A stretch of DNA of 64,000 nucleotides from Acidobacteriota bacterium (GCA_021813745.1 JAKAJO010000092.1:89899-153898); one strand, 5' to 3'; shown: positions 18,407 to 27,083, counted from the first letter of the stretch. Notes: generated by a model not told the origin, from the sequence alone. Numbers and translations: made by a program.

Positions 18407-20020
18407 GTGAGCCCTTTGTCCATCGCAGACTGTCATTCCACCGCCGCTGTGCCCGGCCTGAGCCGGCTCTATCGTGACTTCTGCGAGGGTGCATCTGCAG
18501 CCCGCGGCTATTATGCATCGCTGCCCGGCAGTACGGCCTGGCAGAGACGGCAGGGGGTGGCTCCATGTTTGCCCGGCATGGTGGACCTGCTCACGGCGCA
18601 GAATCCTTCTGACGGAATGGCAGCGCCATTGGAGGCACTGCGCGCGGGCGCAGGCGTGGTCGTCACGGGGCAACAGGTGGGGTTGTTCGGCGGGCCGCTC
18701 TTCACGCCCTTCAAGGCAGCAACGGCCGTGGCGCGCGCACGACAGGCGACTGCTGCGGGTCATCCGCATGTGGCCATCTTCTGGCTGGCCAGCGAAGATC
18801 ATGACTTTGCAGAGATCAACCACGTTCGCTTTCCCGCCCGGCGCGAGCTGCGCATGCTCACCTACGCCGGCGCGCCCGAGTCGGCAGTTCCTGTCGGCGG
18901 CCTGGTATTGGATGACCGCATTCTGCCTCTCGTCGAACAGGCGTGGGAGCTGGTGGGTTACTCCGATGCCATGGAAGCGCTGGCCGCAGCCTATGTGCCG
19001 GGCAAAACCTTTGCCCAGGCCTTCCGCGAGTTCTATGCCCGGATCTTTGCTGCGCAGGGGCTTCTCGTCCTCGATGCGAGCGGCCGCGAGGCGCACCGTC
19101 TTGGCGCACCGGTGCTGCGCATGGCCATCGAGCGCGCTGACGAGTTTCACGCTGCGCTGGCCGAGCGGAACAATGCCCTGCAGGCGGCTGGTTATCACAT
19201 GCAGGTTGCCGTGGGCGCGGACGCAAGCCTGCTCTTCCTGATCGATGAAAAGACTGGCGCGCGCATGGCGCTCAAGCGCAAGCGCCCCAGCGCAACGGAA
19301 GCGCAGGGTCTGTGGCAGGCAGGGCGCACAACCTTTTCGTCCGCTGACCTTCTCGGCATTCTTGATGCCCAACCGGAGCGCATCTCCCCGTCCGCGCTGT
19401 TGCGGCCGGTTTTTCAGGATCTTCTCCTGGGCACCTCGCTTACCATCGGCGGACCAGCCGAGATTGCCTACTTCGCGCAGTCGGCTGTGTTGTTTGAGCG
19501 CATCCTGGGTCGGCTGACTCCCGCTGAGCCGCGCTTCTCCGCCACGCTCATCGAGCCGGCCATCGGCGAGCTGCTGCGCACGCACGAACTGTCACTGGAG
19601 CAGATCTTTGCTGAGACACCAGACTCTCTCGCTCAGCGCCTCGCCGCTCGCGCCATGCCCGTGGAAGGGAAGCGCAAGCTGGCCGCCACAGGCAATGCGC
19701 TCGATGCCGAGCTGGGAGCGCTGCTTGATTGGATGCGTGCGCTGGACGCGGGCCTGGGCCGCTCGGCCGAAACCGCAGCCAGCAAGATGCGTTACCAGAT
19801 GAATCGTTTGCGCCGCCTCGCCGCAAACTTCGAGTTGCAGCGCGAGGCGTCCCTGGCGCGCCACGCCGAGGCAATCTGCCTGTCGCTTCACCCCGGCGGA
19901 CTTCAGGAGCGCCAGCACGGCGCAGCCTTCTATCTGGGCCGCTACGGGTTGGATCTGGTGGAGCGCATCACGCAGGCCGCCATGAGCGATTGCACAGGAC
20001 ATACCGCGCTCTGGTTATAA
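18407..20020 (+). CDS. bshC: Bacillithiol biosynthesis cysteine-adding enzyme BshC
   Basis: Putative ligase for the last step of bacillithiol synthesis, joining cysteine to glucosaminyl-malate. The 537-residue protein fits the family length (about 540). Segments recognised are VVVTGQQVGLFGGPLFTPFK near residue 84, AIFWLASEDHDFAEIN, LLVLDASGREAHRLGAPVL, LRPVFQDLLLGTSLTIGGPAE and IAYFAQSAVLFERI. The C-terminal third is helical, as in the coiled-coil domain of BshC. It starts at GTG 18407 without a strong ribosome-binding site. bshA and bshB are not in the window, so pathway completeness is unknown. Its stop codon overlaps the TATAAT of the downstream hydrolase. Confidence 0.93.
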   Translation: MSPLSIADCHSTAAVPGLSRLYRDFCEGASAARGYYASLPGSTAWQRRQGVAPCLPGMVDLLTAQNPSDGMAAPLEALRAGAGVVVTGQQVGLFGGPLFTPFKAATAVARARQATAAGHPHVAIFWLASEDHDFAEINHVRFPARRELRMLTYAGAPESAVPVGGLVLDDRILPLVEQAWELVGYSDAMEALAAAYVPGKTFAQAFREFYARIFAAQGLLVLDASGREAHRLGAPVLRMAIERADEFHAALAERNNALQAAGYHMQVAVGADASLLFLIDEKTGARMALKRKRPSATEAQGLWQAGRTTFSSADLLGILDAQPERISPSALLRPVFQDLLLGTSLTIGGPAEIAYFAQSAVLFERILGRLTPAEPRFSATLIEPAIGELLRTHELSLEQIFAETPDSLAQRLAARAMPVEGKRKLAATGNALDAELGALLDWMRALDAGLGRSAETAASKMRYQMNRLRRLAANFELQREASLARHAEAICLSLHPGGLQERQHGAAFYLGRYGLDLVERITQAAMSDCTGHTALWL

Positions 20021-20021
20021 T
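20016..20021 (+). promoter_or_regulatory. TATAAT -10-like element directly before the hydrolase start
   Basis: A perfect TATAAT overlaps the bshC stop codon. Only 7 bases separate it from ATG 20029, so initiation at the usual distance would give a leaderless mRNA. No good -35 lies at 17-18 bases (TTGCAC at 19990 is 20 bases away). Confidence 0.4.
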
Positions 20022-20028
20022 CCTCGCC

Positions 20029-20997
20029 ATGCGTGCGAGAACTCTGCTGACAAGAAGCCTATTCATCCTTCTGGCGGCCAGCCTGCTGCCAATCTTCTCC
20101 CTGGCCCAACCACAAGACCCATGCGCCGTGCCCGGCAATGACAACGCCTACCTCGGGATTCAAACAGTTCGTCTCTGGCCCGGTGACGCTCCGCAAGCCA
20201 AGGGCAAGACGTGCAACGACATTCCTGCACTGACCATCTTTGAGCCGCAGCCGGGACATGCCAATGGCTCGGCCGTTGTCATCTTCCCCGGCGGCGCCTA
20301 TGCGCACCTTGCAGCAAACCTTGAAGGCGGTCAGGTGGCCGAGTGGTTCACCGCACGCGGCTTTCACGCCTTTGTGCTGAGTTATCGTCTCAGCTCAAAC
20401 GGCTATCTGTTGCCGGTGCCGCTCATCGACGCACGCCGGGCCATCCAGACCGTACGCGCCCGGGCCGCCGACTACCAGATCAATCCCCATCGCATCGTTG
20501 TCATCGGATTCTCAGCGGGCGGGCATCTTGCTGCGCTCGCTTCCACGCAATTCATTCCGGGCAATCCCGATGCTGAGGATCCCATCGACCGCGTCTCCAG
20601 CCGGCCGGATTTCACGGTGCTTGGCTATCCGTGGATTGGCGCCATCTCGTCGGATACGTCGCACCTGAGCTACTGCAAGCTCTTCAACGTAATGGATCAG
20701 TGCGAATCGCTGCGCAAAGCCTTCTCACCCGATCTTTACGTCACCAAGGACACGCCGCCGACCTTTTGGTATCACACGTTCAATGACAATACGGTGCCCG
20801 TGGAGCAGGGCTTGCGCTACTACGAAGCGCTAGTCAAGGCGGGCGTTCCGGCCGAGGCGCACATCTTCGAAAAAGGCCCGCACGGCACCGGGTTCGGCTC
20901 GGGCGATGCCGCGCTTGACCAGTGGCCGGGACTGCTTGAAACTTGGCTGCGCGCCAACGGCCTGCTCACGCGTGACGCGGCCGCAACCGCGCGGTAA
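20029..20997 (+). CDS. Secreted alpha/beta-hydrolase (esterase-like)
   Basis: A 322-residue exported hydrolase. The signal peptide spans about 1-26 (LLTRSLFILLAASLLPIFSLA). The mature enzyme has VVIFPGGAYAHLA (oxyanion region), the nucleophile elbow GFSAGGHLAALAS, the acid region around FNDNTVPVEQGLRYYEAL, and the His in EKGPHGTGFG. This pattern fits BD-FAE/acetylxylan-esterase-like enzymes that deacylate carbohydrates. The reading frame continues upstream into bshC, but the signal peptide marks ATG 20029 as the start. There is no Shine-Dalgarno; a TATAAT lies 7 bases upstream. It could be read through from bshC or have its own leaderless promoter. Confidence 0.86.
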   Translation: MRARTLLTRSLFILLAASLLPIFSLAQPQDPCAVPGNDNAYLGIQTVRLWPGDAPQAKGKTCNDIPALTIFEPQPGHANGSAVVIFPGGAYAHLAANLEGGQVAEWFTARGFHAFVLSYRLSSNGYLLPVPLIDARRAIQTVRARAADYQINPHRIVVIGFSAGGHLAALASTQFIPGNPDAEDPIDRVSSRPDFTVLGYPWIGAISSDTSHLSYCKLFNVMDQCESLRKAFSPDLYVTKDTPPTFWYHTFNDNTVPVEQGLRYYEALVKAGVPAEAHIFEKGPHGTGFGSGDAALDQWPGLLETWLRANGLLTRDAAATAR

Positions 20998-21003
20998 GGG
21001 AAA

Positions 21004-21034
21004 GATGCGCGGCTCAGCGTATTTGCCGCGCATC
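21004..21034 (-). terminator. Hairpin terminator between convergent genes
   Basis: Perfect 10-bp arms GATGCGCGGC and GCCGCGCATC with an 11-base loop. On the minus strand it is followed by TTTCCCTT, so it may terminate the Spy-like gene; on the plus strand there is no T-run. Confidence 0.5.
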
Positions 21035-21041
21035 GACTGCG

Positions 21042-21485
21042 CTACTGCTGCGGCGCGCCATCCTGCGACGGAGGTGGCGTGTTCATCCGGTTCCAGCGCC
21101 GATGCTCCATCTGCTGGAAGACCTGTTTCTGCTGGTCGTTCAGCACGGCCATTATGCGATTGTGCGTATCCAGATGAACCGCCCGCATCTGCTGGCGCGC
21201 TTCGCCCTGCGTGAGCGACTGATTCTGGAAGATCGCTGCCATCTTCTGCTGCCGCTCTTCCAGAATCGGCTTGATCTGCGCGCGCTGATCATCCGTCAGA
21301 TTCAGCCTGCGCGTCATCCGGTCCAGTTGCCGCGCGGGGTCGATGCCTCTGCCGCGCATTCCCGGCGCGCCCTGCTGCTGCGGCGGGGGCGGCGGCGCCG
21401 CCGAGTTGTCCTGTGCCTGCGCCATTGCACCCGCCCCAAAGAGGAGTGCGGTGCCGAGAGCAAGCGCCAAATACTTTGTGTCCAT
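21042..21485 (-). CDS. Spy/CpxP-like periplasmic protein (LTxxQ-type)
   Basis: A 147-residue exported protein. The signal peptide runs to about residue 24 (LALALGTALLFGAGAMAQA), then a Pro/Gln stretch. A helical region follows with LDRMTRRLNLTDDQRAQIKPI, the LTxxQ-type motif near residue 60, and a second helix RIMAVLNDQQKQVFQQME. This arrangement recalls Spy/CpxP periplasmic chaperones or acidobacterial relatives. Function beyond envelope stress or chaperoning is inference. ATG 21483-21485 is chosen because it begins the signal peptide and has GGAG shortly upstream; the frame upstream is not protein-like. Confidence 0.8.
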   Translation of the reverse strand: MDTKYLALALGTALLFGAGAMAQAQDNSAAPPPPPQQQGAPGMRGRGIDPARQLDRMTRRLNLTDDQRAQIKPILEERQQKMAAIFQNQSLTQGEARQQMRAVHLDTHNRIMAVLNDQQKQVFQQMEHRRWNRMNTPPPSQDGAPQQ

Positions 21486-21589
21486 GGTGGGGTTCTCCTT
21501 TACGCCTCGATAGACGCAAAGAAGCGGCAGGAGGTTGAGGCATTGTTTGAAGGGATCACTCTTTCGCGCAGGCCGAGCGCACGTCCTTG

Positions 21590-22741
21590 CTACGGTGCAG
21601 GTTGTCCGTGCTGCGCCGCTTTTGTCCCGTAGCCCTGCCACACATATTCGAGCGCCTCGGGCAGCGTCTGCATCTTCACCGAGCGGTCTACGTGCCCCGC
21701 GTTTTCCGCAAACACAAACTGGTAGGGATAACCCTTCGCAGCAAGAACGCGCGCCATGTTTTCATTCGCCACCACCCAGTCGTGCATTCCGTCACGCATG
21801 TCATTCGGGTTGTACAGGTCGCGATCACCCACCTCCATCCAGATGCGCAGGGGTTTTACCGGAGTATCCGCGATCAGGTGCTCGTGAAACTCCCACGCGC
21901 CATGCGGTGTCTGCGGATTCGGCGGCCACTGCTGATTGACATAGGTGCCCGAATACGTCAGCACGCGGTGATACCACTCTGGGTGATACCACGCCATAAT
22001 CAGCGCGCACGAGCCGCCGGAGCTGCCGCCCATTGTGGCGCGTCCATCCGGGTCGTGCGTCAGCCGCACACGCGCCTTGGCTTCCACCAGCGGCAGCATT
22101 TCGTGCTCCACAAACTCCGCGTAGCGGCCCGACATTGTGTCGTACTCCAGGCCGCGCTCGCTGCCTTGCGCATCGCCGCTGCCATTGCCGATGGAGATCG
22201 CAATCATCACCGGCACGCGATGCTCGGCGATCAGGTTATCGAGCGCAGTAAAGAGCATGCGATCCGGCCCATCTGCACCCACGATGAAGGGTGCCTCTGT
22301 GCCGGGCACGTACTGCTGCGGCACATACACGGCGACATGCCGCGTGTACGGCGCGGCGTGGCTCGTGGTCACGATCAGCTTCGCCGGATCCTTCGGGTCC
22401 GGCGTGCCAAAGGTGCCGGGATCGCGCGCGATGCCCGGATAGTATCTGCTGTCCGCTGAGTGCATTGTGAACTCAATCACCTTGCCCTGCGGCACGCCGG
22501 CACGAACAAGCATCTCCGGCGCGGCTGGATGGGTGGGCCCAAGGATGAAGTTGCCGTTCCGGTTCGCTGGTGGCACCGCGCCATCTGCAAGTTGCGTGGC
22601 GGCTACGTAGCCGGGCGTGAACGGGCTGCGCGTTGGTGGCGTGGGACGGAGAGCAGCTTGCGCGACGGAAGCATTCGCAAATCCCGCGACAGCAAGTGCG
22701 AGCATGAAAGACGCAGCATGAAGCAGGCGCGGAAGTCGCAT
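21590..22741 (-). CDS. Secreted esterase of the enterochelin-esterase (Fes/IroE-like) fold
   Basis: A 383-residue exported protein with signal peptide to about residue 29. The mature part has VAVYVPQQYVPG, the nucleophile motif MGGSSGGSCALIMAWYHPEW, GDRDLYNPNDMRDG with a probable catalytic Asp, and ENAGHVDR with the His. This is the esterase-D/Fes-type family, whose members cleave siderophore esters, feruloyl esters or acyl groups. No siderophore genes are adjacent, so plant polysaccharide ester cleavage is equally possible. It precedes the Spy-like gene on the same strand by 104 bases. Confidence 0.84.
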   Translation of the reverse strand: MRLPRLLHAASFMLALAVAGFANASVAQAALRPTPPTRSPFTPGYVAATQLADGAVPPANRNGNFILGPTHPAAPEMLVRAGVPQGKVIEFTMHSADSRYYPGIARDPGTFGTPDPKDPAKLIVTTSHAAPYTRHVAVYVPQQYVPGTEAPFIVGADGPDRMLFTALDNLIAEHRVPVMIAISIGNGSGDAQGSERGLEYDTMSGRYAEFVEHEMLPLVEAKARVRLTHDPDGRATMGGSSGGSCALIMAWYHPEWYHRVLTYSGTYVNQQWPPNPQTPHGAWEFHEHLIADTPVKPLRIWMEVGDRDLYNPNDMRDGMHDWVVANENMARVLAAKGYPYQFVFAENAGHVDRSVKMQTLPEALEYVWQGYGTKAAQHGQPAP

Positions 22742-22924
22742 CGTGAGGAAGGCCTTTCGTCAACAAGACGCAGCGCGCAGCGGAACTCCGACGTGCGCGA
22801 GCGTCTCGATTGTAGAGCAACCAACGGGGATGCGAAAGAATCTCCAGGCATCGCGTACGCGATGCAAGATGCGCGAATCGCGTTGTATTGACGTAACTTC
22901 CGGCACCCTGACGCTCTTTTTCGC

Positions 22925-22953
22925 GTGGGACGCAACAACGCCGCAGATATAAT
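22925..22953 (+). promoter_or_regulatory. Candidate promoter of the PA2779-like operon
   Basis: Perfect TATAAT at 22948-22953. The hexamer 17 bases upstream (GTGGGA, 22925-22930) is a weak -35. The start would be near 22960, with a leader of about 35 bases containing GGAGG 10 bases before ATG 22996. Confidence 0.5.
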
Positions 22954-22995
22954 CAACAGAAGTACGTTTCATTACTCTCCGGAGGTTGCAGTTGC

Positions 22996-23406
22996 ATGCA
23001 CTCTGATTTGAAGCAGTTTGCGCGGTCTATCGCGGCCGCGGCACTTGTGGCGATTTTTGCCATCCCCAACAACGCAGTTGCACAGGCCGCCAATCACCTG
23101 GTCAGCCCCTCTGATCTCGCAAAGGCCACCGTCGATGTATCGCAGCAAAGACAGCAGAACATCGACGCCCTGAACCAGTTTTTCTCTTCTTCCAAGGCGC
23201 AGCAGGCTCTTGAGTCTGCCCACATGAACCCACAGCAGGTCAAGAAGGCAGTATCCGGCCTGAGCGATGAAGAACTCGCCCAGCTGGCTGCCCGTGCGAA
23301 CAAGGCCCAGGCAGACTTTGCCGCAGGCAATATCACGGACCACGACCTGCTGATTATCCTCATCTGCATTGCTGCCCTTCTGCTGATCATCGTTGCCGTG
23401 CACTAA
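22996..23406 (+). CDS. PA2779-family small exported protein
   Basis: A 136-residue protein with a Sec signal (residues about 1-30, ending AVAQA) and a very hydrophobic C-terminal helix (about 114-136, LLIILICIAALLLIIVAVH). Between them is a Gln/Ala-rich helical segment with SDLAKATVDVSQQRQQNIDALNQF and GLSDEELAQLAARANKAQADF. This matches the PA2779-type proteins found beside PA2778-type cysteine peptidases. The C-terminal membrane helix ends just two residues after the hydrophobic run. GGAGG lies 10 bases before the ATG. The peptidase gene begins 13 bases after its stop, a strong sign of functional pairing. A substrate role is inference. Confidence 0.8.
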   Translation: MHSDLKQFARSIAAAALVAIFAIPNNAVAQAANHLVSPSDLAKATVDVSQQRQQNIDALNQFFSSSKAQQALESAHMNPQQVKKAVSGLSDEELAQLAARANKAQADFAAGNITDHDLLIILICIAALLLIIVAVH

Positions 23407-23419
23407 AGAGCGGGGCCGC

Positions 23420-23974
23420 ATGCCGCGCAGCTTCTTCAGGAACCTGATTCTGATGCTCAGCTGTTGGGCTGCGGCCTGCGCTCTGGCGCAGTCCAGTTCG
23501 TGGCTTGACGTTCCATTCGTCAAGCAACAGAAAGACGGCTGCGGCGCCGCCGTCATCTCGATGGTGATGCAGTACTGGCAGCACCAGCAGGGAATCCCCG
23601 CCTCGCCGGAGGCCAGTCCCGAGACCATTCTCAACGCTTTGTACTTGCCGTCCGCGCATGGCATTTACGCCTCTGCGATGGAGCGCTATTTTCAGCAGAA
23701 TGGATTTCGCACCTTTGCCTTTCCGGGCCAGTGGGATGACTTTGCGCGCGAACTTGCCAAAGGCCGCCCGCTGATTGCCGCTCTCAAACCCGACGCCAGC
23801 GGCTCGCTCCATTATGTCGTCGTGGCTGGTGTGGATACCCAGCGGCAACTGGTCCTGCTCAACGATCCTGCGCGGCGCAAGCTGCTCCAGGAAGATCGCG
23901 TCACCTTTGAGCAGGAATGGAAGGTCACCCACAATTGGACGCTGCTGGTTGTGCCGCAACCGGCAACGCATTGA
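23420..23974 (+). CDS. PA2778-family C39-like cysteine peptidase
   Basis: A 184-residue exported papain-fold peptidase. The signal segment is about 1-25. The C39-like core starts VPFVKQQKDGCGAAVISMVM, with the catalytic Cys in DGCGAA and the oxyanion Gln a few residues earlier. The catalytic His is in GSLHYVVVAGV and the third residue in LLNDPAR. In Pseudomonas-type proteins this domain is followed by TPR repeats; here it ends and TPRs are carried by the next gene. I chose ATG 23420 rather than TTG 23393, because it gives a clean signal peptide and follows AAGAG. C39 relatives cleave leader peptides, so the upstream PA2779-like protein is a candidate substrate. Confidence 0.85.
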   Translation: MPRSFFRNLILMLSCWAAACALAQSSSWLDVPFVKQQKDGCGAAVISMVMQYWQHQQGIPASPEASPETILNALYLPSAHGIYASAMERYFQQNGFRTFAFPGQWDDFARELAKGRPLIAALKPDASGSLHYVVVAGVDTQRQLVLLNDPARRKLLQEDRVTFEQEWKVTHNWTLLVVPQPATH

Positions 23975-23996
23975 AACCTTGCACCGTACGCTGACC

Positions 23997-25718
23997 ATGC
24001 CCGTCTGTATCTTGCGCGCGAATACGATGCTGCACCGCATCGCAAGGGGCTTGTCTCTTGCGTCCGGTCTTCTTGCGCCGTGCCTCCTTGCCCAGATACC
24101 AACCAACGATCAGTTGCAGCAGTGGATCAACGCGCAACAGTGGCAGCAGATCATCGACAGCCTCAGCAAAGTTCCGCAGCGCAGCGCAGAGATGGAGTTT
24201 GACTACGGTACGGCACTCGCGCATCTGCAGCGCTGGCCTGAAGCAACTGCGGCCTTCCAATCCGGCCAGCGGCTCGCACCCCGTGACGCGCGATTTCCCA
24301 CGGAACTTGCCGGCATCGCCTTCCAGCAGAAGCACTACGCTCTTGCCGCACAGCGACTGCGCCGCGCGCATCGTCTTGCACCCGGCGACAGCTATGTGAA
24401 TGACTTTCTCGGCACCGTCTATTTTCTCGACGACAACCTGCCCGCTGCTCTCCAGGCGTGGAACCGTGTGGGCAAGCCATCCATCGCTGACGTGCGAGAA
24501 GAACCACAGCTGCGCGTGCACCCCGCGCTGCTTGATAGCGCGTTTGCCTTTTCACCGGCCGCGACTATGACTCTGCCGCAGTATCTCGACAGCCGGGAGC
24601 GGCTCCGTGCACTCGGCATCTTTTCGCAAGATCAGCTCAATCTGCGCGCGCGCCCGGACGGCCGCTTTGATGCCGTCTTCCGCGCCGAAGAACGCGACGG
24701 ATTTGGCGATACCAGGCTGGAAGCGGCGTTTCTTTTTCTGCGTGGTTTGCCGTTCCAGGAGGTCAATCCTGAGTACGACAATGCGCGGCGCGAGGCCATC
24801 AACTTTATGTCGATGGTGCGATGGGACGCGCAGAAGCGCCGCATCCTGGCGCAGCTCTCCGGTCCGCTCCACCACTCGGCTTCGCTGCGATACGAGTTCC
24901 TGACCGACCTGCGCAACGAGAACTGGATTGTGCGTCGGTCCTTCACCGGAACTGCGCCCGCGCTGGCCAGCCTCAATCTAAGGCATGAGTGGCTCACCGC
25001 CGATGTGGCGAGCTATGCGCGCGACCGCCTCCAATGGAGCGCCGGCGCCGAAATCTCGCACCGCGACTACCGTGCTGTCAGCGCAGGCACGACGCTCACG
25101 CCAGCCATGCTTTCGAGCGGCTACCAGTTGAAGCAGGTCATGCGCATTGCGTCGAATCTTTGGCGCATCCCGGCGCATCGATTCACGCTGCATGCCGAGG
25201 GGGCGGAACAGGTGGCGCGCCTCTGGTCGGCCAGCCCGCAGGCCTTCGCCACCCTGCGCGGCGGTCTCGGCGCACAATGGTTTCCGCAGGCCAAAGGCGG
25301 TGACTACGAGATGGTGAACTTCCTGCGTGGCGGTCGCACCATCGGCCAGCCGCCGTTCGACGAGCTCTTCATGCTGGGCCTCGAACGCGACAACGACCTG
25401 CCCATGCACGCGCACATCGGCACGCGCGACGGCCGCAAAGGCAGCGCTCCGCTCGGCCGCGACTACCTGCTGGAAAACTGGGAGCTCAACAAAAATCTTT
25501 ACTCCAACGGAATCCTCTCGGTGCAGGCAGGGCCCATTCTCGACATCGGCGCCATCAGCGATCCTGGCACCACGCTCGGTTCGCAGCAATGGCTCTTTGA
25601 CAGCGGCGTGCAGGGCAAGCTGCGTGTCTTCGGTGAAGGCGTTGCGCTCTCCTGGGGGCGCGATCTGCGGACCGGCAACAACGCCTGGTACGCCACCATC
25701 CTGCAGCGGGCCTGGTAA
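23997..25718 (+). CDS. TPR protein with predicted C-terminal outer-membrane beta-barrel
   Basis: A 573-residue protein from ATG 23997 (an ATG at 24027 gives a tighter signal peptide and may be the true start). After the signal peptide come TPR-like helices at about residues 40-165, with VPQRSAEMEFDYGTALAHL, AGIAFQQKHYALAAQRLRRA and LGTVYFLDDNLPAALQAW. The remaining 380 residues show alternating polar and hydrophobic strands. The end, DSGVQGKLRVFGEGVALSW then GRDLRTGNNAWYATILQRAW, has a C-terminal aromatic residue like BamA/ShlB-type barrels. I infer a TPR-periplasmic plus barrel architecture. It is the third gene of the peptidase cassette, 22 bases after the peptidase stop. Confidence 0.75.
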   Translation: MPVCILRANTMLHRIARGLSLASGLLAPCLLAQIPTNDQLQQWINAQQWQQIIDSLSKVPQRSAEMEFDYGTALAHLQRWPEATAAFQSGQRLAPRDARFPTELAGIAFQQKHYALAAQRLRRAHRLAPGDSYVNDFLGTVYFLDDNLPAALQAWNRVGKPSIADVREEPQLRVHPALLDSAFAFSPAATMTLPQYLDSRERLRALGIFSQDQLNLRARPDGRFDAVFRAEERDGFGDTRLEAAFLFLRGLPFQEVNPEYDNARREAINFMSMVRWDAQKRRILAQLSGPLHHSASLRYEFLTDLRNENWIVRRSFTGTAPALASLNLRHEWLTADVASYARDRLQWSAGAEISHRDYRAVSAGTTLTPAMLSSGYQLKQVMRIASNLWRIPAHRFTLHAEGAEQVARLWSASPQAFATLRGGLGAQWFPQAKGGDYEMVNFLRGGRTIGQPPFDELFMLGLERDNDLPMHAHIGTRDGRKGSAPLGRDYLLENWELNKNLYSNGILSVQAGPILDIGAISDPGTTLGSQQWLFDSGVQGKLRVFGEGVALSWGRDLRTGNNAWYATILQRAW

Positions 25719-25819
25719 CGCGCACCGTCCTCCATCTTCAGCCAGCCTTAATGCGGGCGTGGAAGAATACTTCCGCCGGCGCATCCAGCGATCCGCCGAG
25801 ATCCAAATGGAGTTCTTTC

Positions 25820-26866
25820 ATGCACATCCAGCACCGTGTGCGCACTGTGGCGCGGACTTGCTTTGCCACTGCCGTGTTTTGCTTTGTTGCTCTTGCCGCC
25901 CATCATGCAGGGGCACAGCAGCCTTACCGGATTCTCGATCGCTGGAAGCTGGCCGATTCCGGCTGGTGGGACTACCTAACAGTCGATTCGCCCGCCCATC
26001 GGCTCTATCTCACCCGCGGCGACCATGTGGACGTTCTGGACACCACAAGCGGCAAACTGGTGGGCACCGTCACCGGCCTGCGCGCCACCCACGGAGTGGT
26101 CTTCGATGCCACGCGCAAATTCGGATATGTCACGGATAGCGGCCTCAATGCCGTGGTGAAGTTTGACCTGGCAACGCTCAAAACCGTCGCCACTATTCCC
26201 GCGGGCACCGGCCCCGACGGCGCCGTCTTTGAACCAGTCACGCAGACTGTCTGGGCCTTCAATGGCCGCAGCAGGAACGTCACGGTCATCAGCACCAAAA
26301 CCGACAAAGTCGTCGCGACGATTGCTCTTCCCGGCAAACCCGAGTTTCCCGTCGCGGACGGCACCGGGATTGTGTACGACAACATTGAGGACAAGAGCGA
26401 GATCGTGCGCCTCGATGCCCACAGCCTCAAGATGACGGCGGAATGGGCCGCCGGCTGTGAGTCTCCTTCCGGGCTGGCCTTCGACGTGCCCGGCCATCGT
26501 CTCTTCCCGGTCTGCGACGGGAACAAGATGGCTGTGGTGGACTCGCGCAATGGCAAGGTGCTGGCCACGCCGGCCATCGGCGATGGACCCGATGCTGCGC
26601 GTTGGAGCGCTCAACACAAATTGGCCTTTGCCTCCTGCGGTGAAGGAGTTCTGTCTGTCGTGGATGCCTCCACGCCAGCCTATCCGACAATCGAGAGTCT
26701 GAAGACGCAGCGTGGCGCCCGCACCATGGCCTACGACGCCGCGACCGACCGCATTTACGTCGTGACGGCTGACTTCGGTCCACGGCCGCCTGCGACGGCA
26801 GACAATCCGCGCCGCTTTCCGCAGATGATTCCGGGTAGCTTCACGGTGATTGTGATCGGCCGGTAA
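25820..26866 (+). CDS. YncE-like secreted beta-propeller protein
   Basis: A 348-residue exported protein. The signal peptide is about 1-32 (RTCFATAVFCFVALAAHHAGA). Seven-bladed propeller repeats of about 42 residues are visible: YLTVDSPAHRLYLTRGDHVDVLDT, VVFDATRKFGYVTDSGLNAVVKFD, AVFEPVTQTVWAFNGRSRNVTVIS and GLAFDVPGHRLFPVCDGNKMAVVD (each quoted piece is one blade). Such proteins bind ligands or act as scaffolds; no enzyme role is evident. ATG 25820 has GGAG 8 bases upstream; codons from 25751 are not family-like. It may be cotranscribed with the TPR-barrel gene, 101 bases upstream. Confidence 0.85.
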   Translation: MHIQHRVRTVARTCFATAVFCFVALAAHHAGAQQPYRILDRWKLADSGWWDYLTVDSPAHRLYLTRGDHVDVLDTTSGKLVGTVTGLRATHGVVFDATRKFGYVTDSGLNAVVKFDLATLKTVATIPAGTGPDGAVFEPVTQTVWAFNGRSRNVTVISTKTDKVVATIALPGKPEFPVADGTGIVYDNIEDKSEIVRLDAHSLKMTAEWAAGCESPSGLAFDVPGHRLFPVCDGNKMAVVDSRNGKVLATPAIGDGPDAARWSAQHKLAFASCGEGVLSVVDASTPAYPTIESLKTQRGARTMAYDAATDRIYVVTADFGPRPPATADNPRRFPQMIPGSFTVIVIGR

Positions 26867-26975
26867 CTCCTACTTCCGCTTGATCTTCGTGGAAATTCAC
26901 TCCGCACGATGAGCCCGCAGCGCCGTACCGGCCGTGGGCTCATTTTTGTTGCCATTGTGCCATGCTGGAAGAGAG

Positions 26976-27083
26976 ATGAGACTGCTGCTGGGAATTGTCG
27001 CTGTCTTGGTCCTGGTCGGGTCAGTGGTCGCAGACTACCTCTGGCGCCGATGGATCGAAGAGCGTAAGCGCGACCGCCGATAG
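26976..27083 (+). CDS. Predicted 35-residue single-pass membrane peptide
   Basis: A short reading frame from ATG 26976 to TAG 27081-27083. The peptide starts MRLLLGIVAVLVLVGSVV, one transmembrane helix, then a very basic tail DYLWRRWIEERKRDRR. A GGAAGAGAG purine-rich ribosome-binding site lies immediately upstream. It sits alone between the YncE-like gene and the first DsbA-like gene on the same strand. The combination of site, helix and charged tail (positive-inside) supports a real small membrane protein; function is unknown. Confidence 0.5.
   Translation: MRLLLGIVAVLVLVGSVVADYLWRRWIEERKRDRR

Noticed and set aside
18332..19585. Minus-strand frame of 417 codons antisense to bshC
   Set aside because: Entirely within bshC; composition is Arg/Gln/His-rich and no motif is visible.
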